From NCBI RefSeq assembly GCF_040675875.1, contig NZ_JBEGII010000001.1, positions 3,410,001-3,474,000 of the forward strand: 64,000 nt of DNA. Reading direction: 5' to 3'. Position numbers and translations under genes: made by a program. The notes below the pieces were generated by a model. It saw nothing but the letters and a program-made list of their open reading frames with translations, searched no databases and was not told the origin of the DNA. Below, one piece after another: positions 1-8,165 of this stretch (its first letter is position 1; each line of letters opens with the position of its first letter). The DNA is from Microbacterium sp. LWO12-1.2 (GTDB lineage: Bacteria; Actinomycetota; Actinomycetes; Actinomycetales; Microbacteriaceae).

Positions 1-1
1 C

Positions 2-382
2 GCGACGGCCGACCACGGCGCCGTGCCGCAGGTGACGTTCTCGTTCCCGGAGGTGGCGTCGGTCGGACTCACGGAGAAGGGGGCGCGCGATGCCGGTCGC
101 GCGGTGCAGGTGGTCGACTACGACCTGGGCCGGGTCGCCGGCGCGAGCCTGTACGAGGACGGCTTCGAGGGGCAGGCGCGCCTCGTGATCGACACGGACC
201 GCGACGTCGTGATCGGTGCGACGTTCGTGGGACCCGAGGTGGCCGAGCTCGTACAGGCCGCGACGGTCGCGATCGTGGGAGAGGTGCCGATCGCCCGCCT
301 CTGGCACGCGGTGCCGTCGTACCCGACCGTGAGCGAGGTGTGGCTGCGGCTGCTCGAGGGCTACGGGCGGCAGTCGGCGTGA
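2..382 (+). CDS. Pyridine nucleotide-disulphide oxidoreductase, C-terminal part (5' end outside window)
   Basis: The visible 126 residues are the dimerisation domain of a class I flavoprotein disulphide reductase (dihydrolipoamide or mercuric reductase-like). The frame is open to the window edge, so the FAD and NAD(P) domains lie upstream. The segment begins with the family's VTFSFPEVASVGLTE-type strand and ends with HAVPSYPTVSEVW, which holds the His and Glu of the catalytic HxxxxxPTxSE pattern. The enzyme moves electrons between NAD(P)H, FAD and a disulphide or related substrate. The substrate cannot be told without the redox-active CxxxxC region. Confidence 0.85.
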   Translation, partial: ATADHGAVPQVTFSFPEVASVGLTEKGARDAGRAVQVVDYDLGRVAGASLYEDGFEGQARLVIDTDRDVVIGATFVGPEVAELVQAATVAIVGEVPIARLWHAVPSYPTVSEVWLRLLEGYGRQSA

Positions 383-589
383 TCCTCGCGGACGCCGCGG
401 GAAGTCGGATGCCGCGCTGCGCCATCCGTTCCAGCGTGCGCTCCGAACAGTCCGTGAGGCATCTCGACGCTCGTGCGCGCCCGCGCGCAGAGGGGGTTTG
501 TGTCTCACATTGACGGCGTCGCGCGCAACCCTGGCGCGGATGTCGCAGACCTCTTATACGCTCGAACCCGAATCCGAGGAGGCAGGACC

Positions 590-892
590 ATGAAGGCTGT
601 ACTCGCAGGAACCGTCATCGCCGAAGCAGATGAGGGAGACCTCGTCCGCATCGAAGGGAACTGGTACTTCCCGCCCGCATCGATCACATCCGGTGCGCTC
701 GTCGAGAGCCCGACCGCGTACACGTGTCCGTGGAAGGGTGCGGCCCAGTACTTCTCGATCCAGGTCGACGACACGCTCCACAAGGATCTCGCCTGGTCGT
801 ACCCGACCCCGTACCCCTCTGCGTTCGACCGCGTCGGCACGGACTTCTCCGGCTACGTCGCCTTCGACCCGAGTGTCGAGATCTCGCAATGA
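590..892 (+). CDS. DUF427 domain protein
   Basis: A 100-residue single-domain protein of the DUF427 family, small cytosolic proteins of unknown biochemical role common in actinobacteria. The family hallmarks TCPWKGAAQYF, WSYPTPYPSA and a closing GYVAFDPSVEI are all present, and the length is usual. The ATG was chosen because a strong Shine-Dalgarno (GAGGAGGCAGG) sits just upstream; the open frame extends further 5' but has no such signal. It is a single gene, about 65 bp ahead of the osmoprotectant importer, and could be transcribed with it. No function is proposed. Confidence 0.88.
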   Translation: MKAVLAGTVIAEADEGDLVRIEGNWYFPPASITSGALVESPTAYTCPWKGAAQYFSIQVDDTLHKDLAWSYPTPYPSAFDRVGTDFSGYVAFDPSVEISQ

Positions 893-956
893 CATCCGTC
901 TGCCGGCGTCGTGGCGCCGACGCACGCCTCGTCGATCGAACCACTGGAGACCAGCC

Positions 957-1811
957 GTGATCGAATTCCGCAACGTCACAAAGCAGTTCCCCGACGGCAC
1001 CGTCGCCGTGAACGACTTCAGCCTGGTACTGCCGTCGCGCAAGACCACGGTGTTCGTCGGCTCATCCGGCTGCGGCAAGACCACTCTGCTGCGCATGATC
1101 AACCGCATGGTCGAGCCCACCTCCGGTGACATCGAGATCGACGGCGAGAACGTGCTGGTGGGCGACCCGGTGCAGCTGCGACGCCGCATCGGGTACGTGA
1201 TGCAGAACTCCGGCCTCATGCCCCACTTCACGGTGATCGACAACGTGGCCACCGTGCTGCGGCTGACCGGGGTGAAGAAGGCGGCAGCCCACGAGCGCGC
1301 GCGAACGCTGCTCGACACCGTGGGGCTCGACCAGGCGCTCGCCGACCGCTACCCCAGTCAGCTCTCGGGCGGCCAGCAGCAGCGCGTCGGTGTGGCCCGT
1401 GGTCTCGCCGCCGATCCCAACATCCTGCTGATGGACGAGCCGTTCGGTGCGGTGGACCCGATCGTGCGCGCCGACCTGCAGCAGGAGACGCTGCGTCTGC
1501 AGCACGAGCTCGACAAGACGGTCGTGTTCGTCACGCACGACATCGACGAGGCGTTCCTGCTCGGCGACCAGGTCGTCATCCTCGACAAGGGCGCGCGCAT
1601 CGTGCAGGTGGGCAGCCCGAGCGAGATCATCGAGAACCCGGCAGACGACTTCGTCTCCGCGTTCATCGGCGCCGACCGCGGACGCCGCGCGCTGCACCTG
1701 AAGCAGACGCCGCATGGCACCGTCGTCGTCGACTCCGAGGGACGCACGCAGGGTGCGATCGTGGCCGCACCGGAAGGTCAGACCGCGGGGATGAACGAGG
1801 CGGCCACGTGA
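957..1811 (+). CDS. Osmoprotectant (glycine betaine/choline-type) ABC transporter ATPase, OpuCA-like
   Basis: A 284-residue ATPase that powers import by the two permeases encoded next. Walker A GSSGCGKTT is at residues 35-43, the Q-loop Gln near 83, signature LSGGQ at 136-140, Walker B ILLMDEP at 156-162 and the switch His near 194. The RRRIGYVMQNSGLMPH segment is typical of the OpuCA/ProV branch. No CBS pair is present, only a short tail, unlike the ATPase at 33 kb. The GTG start gives the canonical N-terminus MIEFRNVTK. The stop overlaps the next start by GTGA, so translation is probably coupled. Substrate is inferred from the family. Confidence 0.9.
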   Translation: MIEFRNVTKQFPDGTVAVNDFSLVLPSRKTTVFVGSSGCGKTTLLRMINRMVEPTSGDIEIDGENVLVGDPVQLRRRIGYVMQNSGLMPHFTVIDNVATVLRLTGVKKAAAHERARTLLDTVGLDQALADRYPSQLSGGQQQRVGVARGLAADPNILLMDEPFGAVDPIVRADLQQETLRLQHELDKTVVFVTHDIDEAFLLGDQVVILDKGARIVQVGSPSEIIENPADDFVSAFIGADRGRRALHLKQTPHGTVVVDSEGRTQGAIVAAPEGQTAGMNEAAT

Positions 1812-2488
1812 ACTGGGTCGTCGACAACCTCGGGTTGATCTTCGATCTGACTCTGGTGCATCTGCGCCAGAGCATCATTCCGATCGTGCTCGGGTTCGTG
1901 CTCTCGTTGCCCCTGGGGTGGGTGGCGTGGCGCTACCGCCTCGTGCGCGGACCGATCATCGTGCTCACCGGGCTGCTCTACACGATCCCCTCGCTCGCGC
2001 TGTTGATCCTGCTGCCGGCCACACTCGGATACTCCGCGATCAGCGAGGCCAACCTCGTGATCGCACTGACGATCTACGCCGTCGCGATCCTGGTGCGGGC
2101 GGTCGCCGACGGCCTCGACTCTGTCGACGATGGCGTCCGTCAGGCCGCGACCGCCACCGGCTTCGCGCCGTTTCGACGCTTCTGGGCGGTCGAGTTCCCG
2201 CTCGCCGGCCCCGTGATCCTCGCCGGCCTCCGCGTCGCGGCAGTCAGCACGATCTCCCTCGCCACCGTCGGCATTCTGATCGGCGTCACCAACCTCGGCT
2301 ACCTGTTCACGAACGGGCTCGAGCGCCGTATCATCGCCGAAGTGTTCGCCGGCGTCGTCGCTGTGGTGATCATCGCGCTCGTGATCGACCTGATCCTGCT
2401 GCTGATCGGACGAGCGCTGATGCCATGGACGACAGCAGCCAGTCGGGTCGCCGCGAGCCGTGCCGTTCCGGTGAGGGCAGCCGCATGA
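1808..2488 (+). CDS. Osmoprotectant ABC transporter permease (first subunit), OpuCB-like
   Basis: A 226-residue integral membrane protein of the BPD_transp_1 fold with about five to six hydrophobic segments. The coupling (EAA) loop that docks on the ATPase is the stretch ATATGFAPFRRFWAVEFPLA. Length and the N-terminal LRQSIIPIVLGFVLSLPLGW match OpuCB/YehW-type permeases. The GTG start lies in the GTGA overlap with the ATPase gene, and the stop forms an ATGA overlap with the second permease. The two permeases form a heterodimeric pore. Confidence 0.88.
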   Translation: MNWVVDNLGLIFDLTLVHLRQSIIPIVLGFVLSLPLGWVAWRYRLVRGPIIVLTGLLYTIPSLALLILLPATLGYSAISEANLVIALTIYAVAILVRAVADGLDSVDDGVRQAATATGFAPFRRFWAVEFPLAGPVILAGLRVAAVSTISLATVGILIGVTNLGYLFTNGLERRIIAEVFAGVVAVVIIALVIDLILLLIGRALMPWTTAASRVAASRAVPVRAAA

Positions 2489-3219
2489 ACCTCTTCACCG
2501 ATGCCATCGCCTGGATCCTCGCCCCCGAACAGTGGGCCGGGAACTATGCGTTGCCCAAACTCCTCGGTGAGCATCTCGCCCTCACCGCGATCTCGGTGCT
2601 GATCGCCGCGGCCATCGCACTGCCGCTCGGTTGGCTGATCGGACACACCGGCCGTGGGCGTGAGATCGCCGTCGCCGTGTCGGGTGCTGCCAGGGCGATC
2701 CCCGCCTTCGGCCTCATGATTCTGCTGGTGCTGCTGCTCGGGGTGCTCCGGGTCCCTGAGGCCGCCATCATCACATTCGTGCTCCTCGCGATCCCCTCGC
2801 TCCTCGCCGGGGCGTATACGGGGCTGGAGGCGATCGACCGTCGAGTGCTCGACGCGGCGCGCGCCATGGGGATGACCGAGTGGCAGGTGTTCTGGAAGGT
2901 CGAGGTGCGCCTCGGTCTGCCGTTGCTGGTCGGAGGCATCCGCTCCGCGCTGCTGCAGGTCATCGCGACGGTGACGATCGCCGCCTACGTCAATCTCGGC
3001 GGACTCGGATGGCCGATCATCCAGGGCATCCCCCTGCGTCGCTTCGACCAGGTGCTCGGTGGCGCGCTCATCGTCGCCGTCCTGGCGCTGCTCGTCGACC
3101 TGCTGCTTGCCATCGCGCAGCACGCGGCCGTCCCGCGCGGCCTGCGCACCGGTCGTCCGGCACGTCGCCGTGCGCGTCCGCTCACCCCTGCGCCCACAGC
3201 CGCGGCATCCCCCGCCTGA
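2485..3219 (+). CDS. Osmoprotectant ABC transporter permease (second subunit), OpuCD-like
   Basis: A 244-residue multi-spanning permease, partner of the preceding one. It has about six hydrophobic helices and the EAA loop AARAMGMTEWQVFWKVEVRL. The ATG at the ATGA overlap was chosen over upstream frame extensions, which run through the previous gene and make no sensible protein. The C-terminal 30 residues are Arg/Pro/Ala-rich, probably a disordered cytoplasmic tail. It is followed after 55 bp by the binding lipoprotein gene. Confidence 0.88.
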   Translation: MNLFTDAIAWILAPEQWAGNYALPKLLGEHLALTAISVLIAAAIALPLGWLIGHTGRGREIAVAVSGAARAIPAFGLMILLVLLLGVLRVPEAAIITFVLLAIPSLLAGAYTGLEAIDRRVLDAARAMGMTEWQVFWKVEVRLGLPLLVGGIRSALLQVIATVTIAAYVNLGGLGWPIIQGIPLRRFDQVLGGALIVAVLALLVDLLLAIAQHAAVPRGLRTGRPARRRARPLTPAPTAAASPA

Positions 3220-3274
3220 TCTTTCCATTCCCGTACTCACAGCATCTGAAGAAGTCCCAGAGAAGAGGAAGTCC

Positions 3275-4198
3275 ATGTTCACAGCACGAGGCAAGCGCTC
3301 CATCCTCGCCGTCGGCCTGGTGGCCGCGGCGACACTCGCCCTGTCCGCCTGCGGCGGCAACCCGCTAGAGGAACCATCCAGCGATGCCGGATCGGGGTCG
3401 GGCAGCTCCGACACGATCGTCGTCGGTTCGCAGGGGTACTACTCCAACGAGATCATCGCCGAGATCTACGCCCAGGCGCTCGAGGGCGCAGGGTTCACGG
3501 TCGAGAAGAAGCTCAACATCGGTCAGCGCGACGCGTACATGCCCGAGGTCGAGTCCGGTGAGATCAACGTCTTCCCCGAGTACACGGGCAGCCTGCTCGA
3601 GTACCTTTCGACGGACGGCGTCGACGTCACCAGCCCCGACGACGTCTACAAGGCATTGCAGGAGACTCTGCCCGACGGGCTCACCGCGCTCGACTATGCC
3701 GAGGCCTCCGACCAGGACACCTACACGGTGCTCAAGAGCTTCGCCGAGGAGAACGACCTCAAGACGATCGGCGACCTCGCCAAGGTGACCACACCGCTCA
3801 CCATCGGCGCGGCCCCCGAGTTCGAACAGCGTCCGTACAGCCCGGCCAAGGCCAAGGAGGTCTACGGCGTCGACCTGGCGTTCTCGGCGACAGGCCAGAC
3901 CACGCTCGAGTCGCTGCTGGCCGGCCAGATCCAGGTGGCCGACATCTACACGGCAGACCCTGCTTTCGAAACCGAAGACATCGTCGCTCTGGAAGACCCG
4001 GAGAACCTGATCATCTCGTCGAACGTCGTGCCGATCGTCTCGAGCGACATCGCCGATGACGTGTCCGATGTGCTCAACGCGATCAGCGCCAAGCTGACGG
4101 CTGAGGAGCTCGTCTCCCTCAACGTCCTGAGCACGGTCGACCAGAAGTCCTCGGCCGACATCGCGAAGCAGTGGCTGACCGATAACGACCTGCTCTGA
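3275..4198 (+). CDS. Osmoprotectant-binding lipoprotein (OpuAC/ProX-type)
   Basis: A 307-residue substrate-binding lipoprotein that captures the solute outside the membrane and delivers it to the two permeases. The signal peptide ends in the lipobox LSAC with the lipidated Cys at residue 26, followed by a Gly/Ser-rich tether. The mature part starts TIVVGSQGYYSNEIIAEIYAQAL, typical of OpuCC/YehZ-like type II binding proteins. The Shine-Dalgarno AGAGAAGAGGAA precedes the ATG. It is last in the four-gene operon and is followed directly by a strong hairpin terminator. Confidence 0.9.
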   Translation: MFTARGKRSILAVGLVAAATLALSACGGNPLEEPSSDAGSGSGSSDTIVVGSQGYYSNEIIAEIYAQALEGAGFTVEKKLNIGQRDAYMPEVESGEINVFPEYTGSLLEYLSTDGVDVTSPDDVYKALQETLPDGLTALDYAEASDQDTYTVLKSFAEENDLKTIGDLAKVTTPLTIGAAPEFEQRPYSPAKAKEVYGVDLAFSATGQTTLESLLAGQIQVADIYTADPAFETEDIVALEDPENLIISSNVVPIVSSDIADDVSDVLNAISAKLTAEELVSLNVLSTVDQKSSADIAKQWLTDNDLL

Positions 4199-4212
4199 GT
4201 CGTCATCACACG

Positions 4213-4242
4213 AAGTGCCCGGGCCCGTGGGTCCGGGCACTT
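4213..4242 (+). terminator. Hairpin terminator after osmoprotectant operon
   Basis: Inverted repeat AAGTGCCCGG / CCGGGCACTT with a 10-base loop region that can pair further, starting 15 bp after the stop of the binding-protein gene. The T-run is weak, as usual in high-GC actinobacteria. Confidence 0.7.
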
Positions 4243-4261
4243 CTGTGTGTGGGCCCCTCTG

Positions 4262-4317
4262 TGCGTCGAGACCCACCGGGGGCGTCGAGACCCACCGGGG
4301 GCGTCGAGACCCACCGG
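4262..4317. repeat. Three tandem ~19-bp repeats
   Basis: Three consecutive copies of GGCGTCGAGACCCACCGGG (first with one change, last truncated) lie between the operon terminator and the convergent AI-2E permease gene. A related word, GGTCTCGAGGG, follows near 4357. No gene is present here. Confidence 0.8.
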
Positions 4318-4393
4318 TAGATCTGTTGCGCGGGGTGGGCCTCGGCGCGCGCGATGGGTCTCGAGGGAAGGGAGGGGGAAGCGGCGGCGCGGG

Positions 4394-5602
4394 CTAGACC
4401 CGGGAGTCCTGCCGCGGCACCCAGACCTGCTTGATGATGATGAGGATGGATGCCGCCACCGGCACGGCCACGAGGGCGCCGAGCAGACCGAGCAGCGTGC
4501 CGCCGGCGAGGGCACCGATCACGACGAGTGAACCGGGGATCGAGATCGCCTTGTTCATGACACGCGGCGTGATGACGTACGCCTCGACCTGCATGTACAC
4601 GAGGTACACGAGCGCGAAGATCAGTGCTCCGAGCGGGTTGGTGAACAGGGCGAGCGTCGTGCCGATGATCCAGAACATCACCGACCCGACGAGCGGGATC
4701 AGAGTGATGCAGAACGCCACCGTCGCCATCAGCGGCGGGAACGGAAGGCCGAGGAAGAAATAGAGCAGGAACGCGAGCACCGCGTTGAAGAACGCCAGCA
4801 CCACCATGCCCATCACGTAGCCGCCCACCGAGTCGGTGATCTGGTCGGTGATGTCGCTGGTGCGGGCGCGGTCACGGGCGGGAATCAGGCGCAGCATGCT
4901 GTGCTTCATACCGGGCAGCGACGCGACGAAGTAGAGGGTGAGCACCAGCACCACGATCGCGCCCGAGATGCCGGTCGCGATCGAGGCGCCGACCTTCAAA
5001 GCGCCCCCACCGATGGTGGCGATGTTGCCCGGGTTGGTGAGGAACTTCTGCACGTCGGCGACGAGGTCTTCGAACTGATCGCCGAATTGCTTCTCAAGGG
5101 TCGCGTAGACGTCGCTGCGCTGGAAGTCCGCGATCATTCCCGGCACCGACCGTACGAAGCTGGCGATCTGCTCGATCACGATCGGCAGGATCATCCAGAG
5201 GATCAGTGCGACCACGACGATCAGACTCAGGATGACGATGAGTACCGAGATCGTGCGCTTGAGCCCCCGACGTTCGAGGAAGCGTACGGCCGGATCGAGT
5301 CCGAGCGCGGCGAACAGCGCGAGGGCGATGTAGATGAGGACGGTCGCAAGGTTGCTGAGCGCGAGGCCGAGCAGGATCGCGCCGAGTGCCCCGAGGGTCA
5401 CCAGGAAGCCGAACACGAAGGGGCGGTCGATCCGTGTCCAGAACGAGCGGCTCGGTGTCATCGGTTCCACGGCGATCCGGTGCACCGGTGATGCGGCAGC
5501 GGTGTCGGGAACGGATGCCGCCGTTGTCTGGGCACTGAGGTCGGAGGCGCCGTCCGCGACCTTCTCGCTGGGGGCGGATGCGGGCGACTCGTCGTTGCTC
5601 AT
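4394..5602 (-). CDS. AI-2E family transporter (PerM-like permease)
   Basis: A roughly 400-residue membrane protein of the AI-2E/UPF0118 family. It has a disordered Ser/Ala-rich N-terminus of about 60 residues, then about eight hydrophobic segments arranged 3 + 1 + 4, with the family's soluble central region. The conserved C-terminal stretch GSLVVIGALAGGTLLGLLGA matches the family. Members are exporters of uncertain substrate; the autoinducer role is proven only for a few. The start was set at the Met giving MSNDESPAS; an in-frame Met three codons upstream is also possible, and neither has a clear ribosome site. It converges on the osmoprotectant operon. Confidence 0.85.
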   Translation of the reverse strand: MSNDESPASAPSEKVADGASDLSAQTTAASVPDTAAASPVHRIAVEPMTPSRSFWTRIDRPFVFGFLVTLGALGAILLGLALSNLATVLIYIALALFAALGLDPAVRFLERRGLKRTISVLIVILSLIVVVALILWMILPIVIEQIASFVRSVPGMIADFQRSDVYATLEKQFGDQFEDLVADVQKFLTNPGNIATIGGGALKVGASIATGISGAIVVLVLTLYFVASLPGMKHSMLRLIPARDRARTSDITDQITDSVGGYVMGMVVLAFFNAVLAFLLYFFLGLPFPPLMATVAFCITLIPLVGSVMFWIIGTTLALFTNPLGALIFALVYLVYMQVEAYVITPRVMNKAISIPGSLVVIGALAGGTLLGLLGALVAVPVAASILIIIKQVWVPRQDSRV

Positions 5603-5664
5603 GTGCATCACGATAGCGGTGCCGACGAACGGATCCCGGCTGCGCGCGGCCCTAGAGTAGGGGC

Positions 5665-5964
5665 ATGACCGCTGCCCCGGACCCGAAGGCCGAACTGCTC
5701 CGACTTCGCGCCAGCATCGACAACATCGACGCCGCGCTCATCTTCATGCTCGCAGAGCGGTTCCGCGCCACGCAGCAGGTCGGGCATCTGAAGGCCGAGT
5801 ATGAGATGCCGGCGTCCGACCCCGGCCGTGAGGAGCAGCAGGTCGCGCGTCTGCGCGCGCTCGCTGAGGACGCGCACCTCGACCCCGAGTTCGCCGAGAA
5901 GTGGTTCAACTTCGTGGTCGCCGAGGTCATCCGTCACCACACCGAGGCTGCCGAAGGGCGCTGA
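5665..5964 (+). CDS. Chorismate mutase, AroQ class
   Basis: A 99-residue all-helical chorismate mutase that rearranges chorismate to prephenate for Phe/Tyr synthesis. The family pattern is clear: LLRLRASIDNIDAALIFMLAERF, then VGHLK with the conserved Lys, then the Q-rich middle helix and C-terminal helix FNFVVAEVIRHH. Length is right for the monofunctional AroQ domain. It is a lone gene divergent from the AI-2E permease, and the start codon follows a TAGAGTAGGGGC stretch. No other aromatic-pathway gene is nearby. Confidence 0.9.
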   Translation: MTAAPDPKAELLRLRASIDNIDAALIFMLAERFRATQQVGHLKAEYEMPASDPGREEQQVARLRALAEDAHLDPEFAEKWFNFVVAEVIRHHTEAAEGR

Positions 5965-5987
5965 GCCGCGGCGCGGGGTCTGCCGCC

Positions 5988-6069
5988 GACGGATCACGGA
6001 GGCCGTGACGGATCGCGGAGGGGCTCGTGCAGGTTTCTCCGGGATCTGTCATCCGCTCCGTGATCCGTC
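5988..6069. repeat. Nested inverted repeat, GACGGATCACGGAG family (copy 1)
   Basis: Outer arms GACGGATCACGGAG (5988-6001) and CTCCGTGATCCGTC (6056-6069) are perfect complements. Inner arms GACGGATCGCGGAG (6007-6020) and CTCCGGGATCTGTC (6037-6050) repeat the same word imperfectly. A run of GGGATGTC repeats follows to about 6110. It sits just after the chorismate mutase stop and probably terminates that transcript. A second copy is at 7307-7388. Confidence 0.85.
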
Positions 6070-6203
6070 GTTCGGGATGACGGGATGTCGGGATGTCGGG
6101 ATGTCGGGGACGACGGGAATGACGGAGGGCACGGAACGGATGATGTGCAGGGGTGGCCGTTCTGTTCACGACCTCGCCGCCACGGTCGCCGTACGGTGAG
6201 ACC

Positions 6204-6602
6204 ATGACACTGAAACTGGGCTTCATCGGCATCGTGACCGGCGACATGGCAGCATCGCTGGCGTTCTATCGGGCACTGGGAGTGCCCATCGACGCGGGCC
6301 AGGACGACGCACCTCATGTCGATGCGAAGCTCGACGACGGCGTGAACCTCGCGTGGGACACCATCGAGACGATCAGGGGGTTCGACCCGAGCTACGTCCC
6401 CGCAAGCGGCGGGCACCGCATCGCGCTGGCGTTCGACAAGGGCACTCCGGCCGAGGTCGACTCCGCATTCGCCGCGCTGGTCGCGGCGGGCTACCCCGCG
6501 CACGTCGAGCCGTGGGATGCGCACTGGGGCCAGCGCTACGCGACGCTGCTCGACCCCGATGGCAACTCCGTCGACCTCTACGCGGAGCTGGACGCGAACT
6601 GA
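6204..6602 (+). CDS. VOC family (glyoxalase/bleomycin-resistance-like) protein
   Basis: A 132-residue vicinal-oxygen-chelate protein with two beta-alpha-beta-beta-beta modules. The first holds MAASLAFYRALGVPI; the second ends YATLLDPDGNSVDLYAEL, a standard VOC C-terminus with the metal-ligand Glu position. The family includes metal-dependent lyases, dioxygenases and antibiotic-binding proteins, and the sequence does not fix the substrate. The ATG after GGTGAGACC was chosen. The last 25 bases overlap the end of the convergent AraC-type gene. Confidence 0.85.
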   Translation: MTLKLGFIGIVTGDMAASLAFYRALGVPIDAGQDDAPHVDAKLDDGVNLAWDTIETIRGFDPSYVPASGGHRIALAFDKGTPAEVDSAFAALVAAGYPAHVEPWDAHWGQRYATLLDPDGNSVDLYAELDAN

Positions 6603-7258
6603 CCAGGGGTCGCGCCGACCAGCCGCCGGAACTCTCGCGAGAGATGCGGCTGGTCAGCGAAGCCGGCATGGGCGGCCGCCTCGCTGAGAGGCACGCCGCG
6701 TCGGAGCAGGTTCTGTGCACGGCGCGCTCGCTCGATGCGCACGAGCGTCGCGTAGCCGTAGCCGAAAGTCGCGAGCATCGTTCGGCGGAACGTGCGCTCG
6801 GAATCGCCGAACTCCGATGCGACCAACGTCGCGGGCGCTGCGGCGATGGCGCGGGAATGCACCGCGGTCGCCCACTCGCTCGAGCCCGACGCCGGCGCCA
6901 CGGTCGACGTGATCTCGCCGATCCCCGACGCCCCTTCCCGGTATCGCATCATCGCCTGGCGCAGATGCCTCCAGGGCTCGCCATGCACGATCGCGTCGAG
7001 CGGAAGCAACTGATCGGCGATCTCGGAGAGCTCAGTGCGCAGCATCCGTCCGGCCCGTCCAGGAGCGAGCCGCAGCCCCACGCTGCCGCTCTCGCCGTCG
7101 CTCTCGGTGGCGATCCATCGGGTCGACGGCCCTGCCACGAACACCCGGTCGTCTCGGAGGATCAGGTCGACACACCCGTCGGCGGGGATCACCGCGCCGT
7201 CACTGCCGAGCGACCGCCACAGGGCAGCCCCGTCGGGAAGCGGCGTCTCGGAGTACAT
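6578..7258 (-). CDS. AraC family transcriptional regulator
   Basis: A 226-residue regulator with a C-terminal AraC double helix-turn-helix (roughly residues 150-222). This includes GYGYATLVRIERARRAQNLL and the second helix region LSEAAAHAGFADQPHLSREF followed by RRLVGATPGQF, the family signature. The N-terminal ~130 residues look like the small ligand domain found in this subgroup. It converges on and overlaps the VOC gene by 25 bp. Its 5' region contains the second copy of the 14-bp-word palindrome. The target is unknown. Confidence 0.85.
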   Translation of the reverse strand: MYSETPLPDGAALWRSLGSDGAVIPADGCVDLILRDDRVFVAGPSTRWIATESDGESGSVGLRLAPGRAGRMLRTELSEIADQLLPLDAIVHGEPWRHLRQAMMRYREGASGIGEITSTVAPASGSSEWATAVHSRAIAAAPATLVASEFGDSERTFRRTMLATFGYGYATLVRIERARRAQNLLRRGVPLSEAAAHAGFADQPHLSREFRRLVGATPGQFASSSA

Positions 7259-7306
7259 CCCACCATCCTCTCGCGCCCGATGCGTCTCGACGCCGACGCC
7301 GATGCC

Positions 7307-7388
7307 GACGGATCGCGGAGATCATGACGGATCACGGACAGATTCGTGCGGCTTCTTCCGCGATCCGTCATTCTCTCCGTGATCCGTC
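7307..7388. repeat. Nested inverted repeat, GACGGATCACGGAG family (copy 2)
   Basis: Outer arms GACGGATCGCGGAG (7307-7320) and CTCCGTGATCCGTC (7375-7388) and inner arms GACGGATCACGGA (7326-7338) and TCCGCGATCCGTC (7357-7369) give the same word-word-inverse-inverse plan as copy 1. From 7393 to about 7475 it is followed by six to seven degenerate GGCCGGGATGAC tandem units, a longer version of the tail after copy 1. It lies between the AraC-type gene's 5' end and the SDR gene's 3' end. Confidence 0.85.
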
Positions 7389-7484
7389 GCCCGGATGACG
7401 GCCGGGATGACGGCCGGGATGACGGGCCGGATGACGGCCGGGATGACGGCCCGGGATGACGGCCGGGATGACGGAGAGTGCCGG

Positions 7485-8078
7485 TCAGACCGGCAGGATG
7501 CGCCCGGTGATGACGCCCTCGACGGCGCGCACGTAGGCCGTGCCGACCTCTTCGTCGGTGACCGGGCGGTGTCCGGGGAATGAGGCGTGGTAGCCGGGGG
7601 AGTTCTCGAGCACGTCGGGCGAGACCGCATTGATGCGGATGCTGCGCGGCGCCTCGGCGGCGGCCGTGATCACGAACGACTCCAGCGCACCGTTCGCCAT
7701 CGCGGCGGCGGCTCCGGTGGCGATGGGCTCGCGGGCCAGCACTCCGCTGGTCACCGTGATCGATCCGCCGTCGTTGAGGTGCGTGAGCGCCTGCCGCACG
7801 ACCTCGATCTGCGCGAGCGTCTTTCCGGTGAACCCGGCGAGGTAGTCGTCGCGGTCGAGCTCGGCGAGCGGCTTGAAGGGCACGGAACCCACGGCCACCA
7901 CGACGGCATCCACATCCGTCACGCGCGTGAACAGCTCCGTGATCGACGCCGGATCGGTGACGTCGACGGAGGTCTCTCCGCTGCGTGATGCCCACACGAC
8001 CTCGTGGCCTCGGGATTCGAGCGTTGTCGCCACGACGTTGCCGATGCTGCCGGTCGCTCCGATGACGAGTGCCTTCAT
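7485..8078 (-). CDS. Short-chain dehydrogenase/reductase (SDR), apparently lacking catalytic Tyr-Lys
   Basis: A 197-residue Rossmann protein. The N-terminus MKALVIGATGSIGN carries the nucleotide-binding glycine motif, and DVTDPASITELF and NAVSPDVLENSPG fit the short SDR subgroup. The catalytic Ser region ITVTSGVLA is present. Where YxxxK is expected the sequence reads GAAAAMANGALESF, with no Tyr or Lys. It may use another residue, bind nucleotide only, or act on an unusual substrate. It is a single gene on the minus strand, downstream of a ROK regulator gene. Confidence 0.8.
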   Translation of the reverse strand: MKALVIGATGSIGNVVATTLESRGHEVVWASRSGETSVDVTDPASITELFTRVTDVDAVVVAVGSVPFKPLAELDRDDYLAGFTGKTLAQIEVVRQALTHLNDGGSITVTSGVLAREPIATGAAAAMANGALESFVITAAAEAPRSIRINAVSPDVLENSPGYHASFPGHRPVTDEEVGTAYVRAVEGVITGRILPV

Positions 8079-8165
8079 GGGGTGTCCTCTCCGTCTGCCG
8101 CGGCATCCGCTTCGGACGCCCCTTCGAGTCTTTCACCCCGGGCGACGGGTCGGGTCGGCGGGGTG

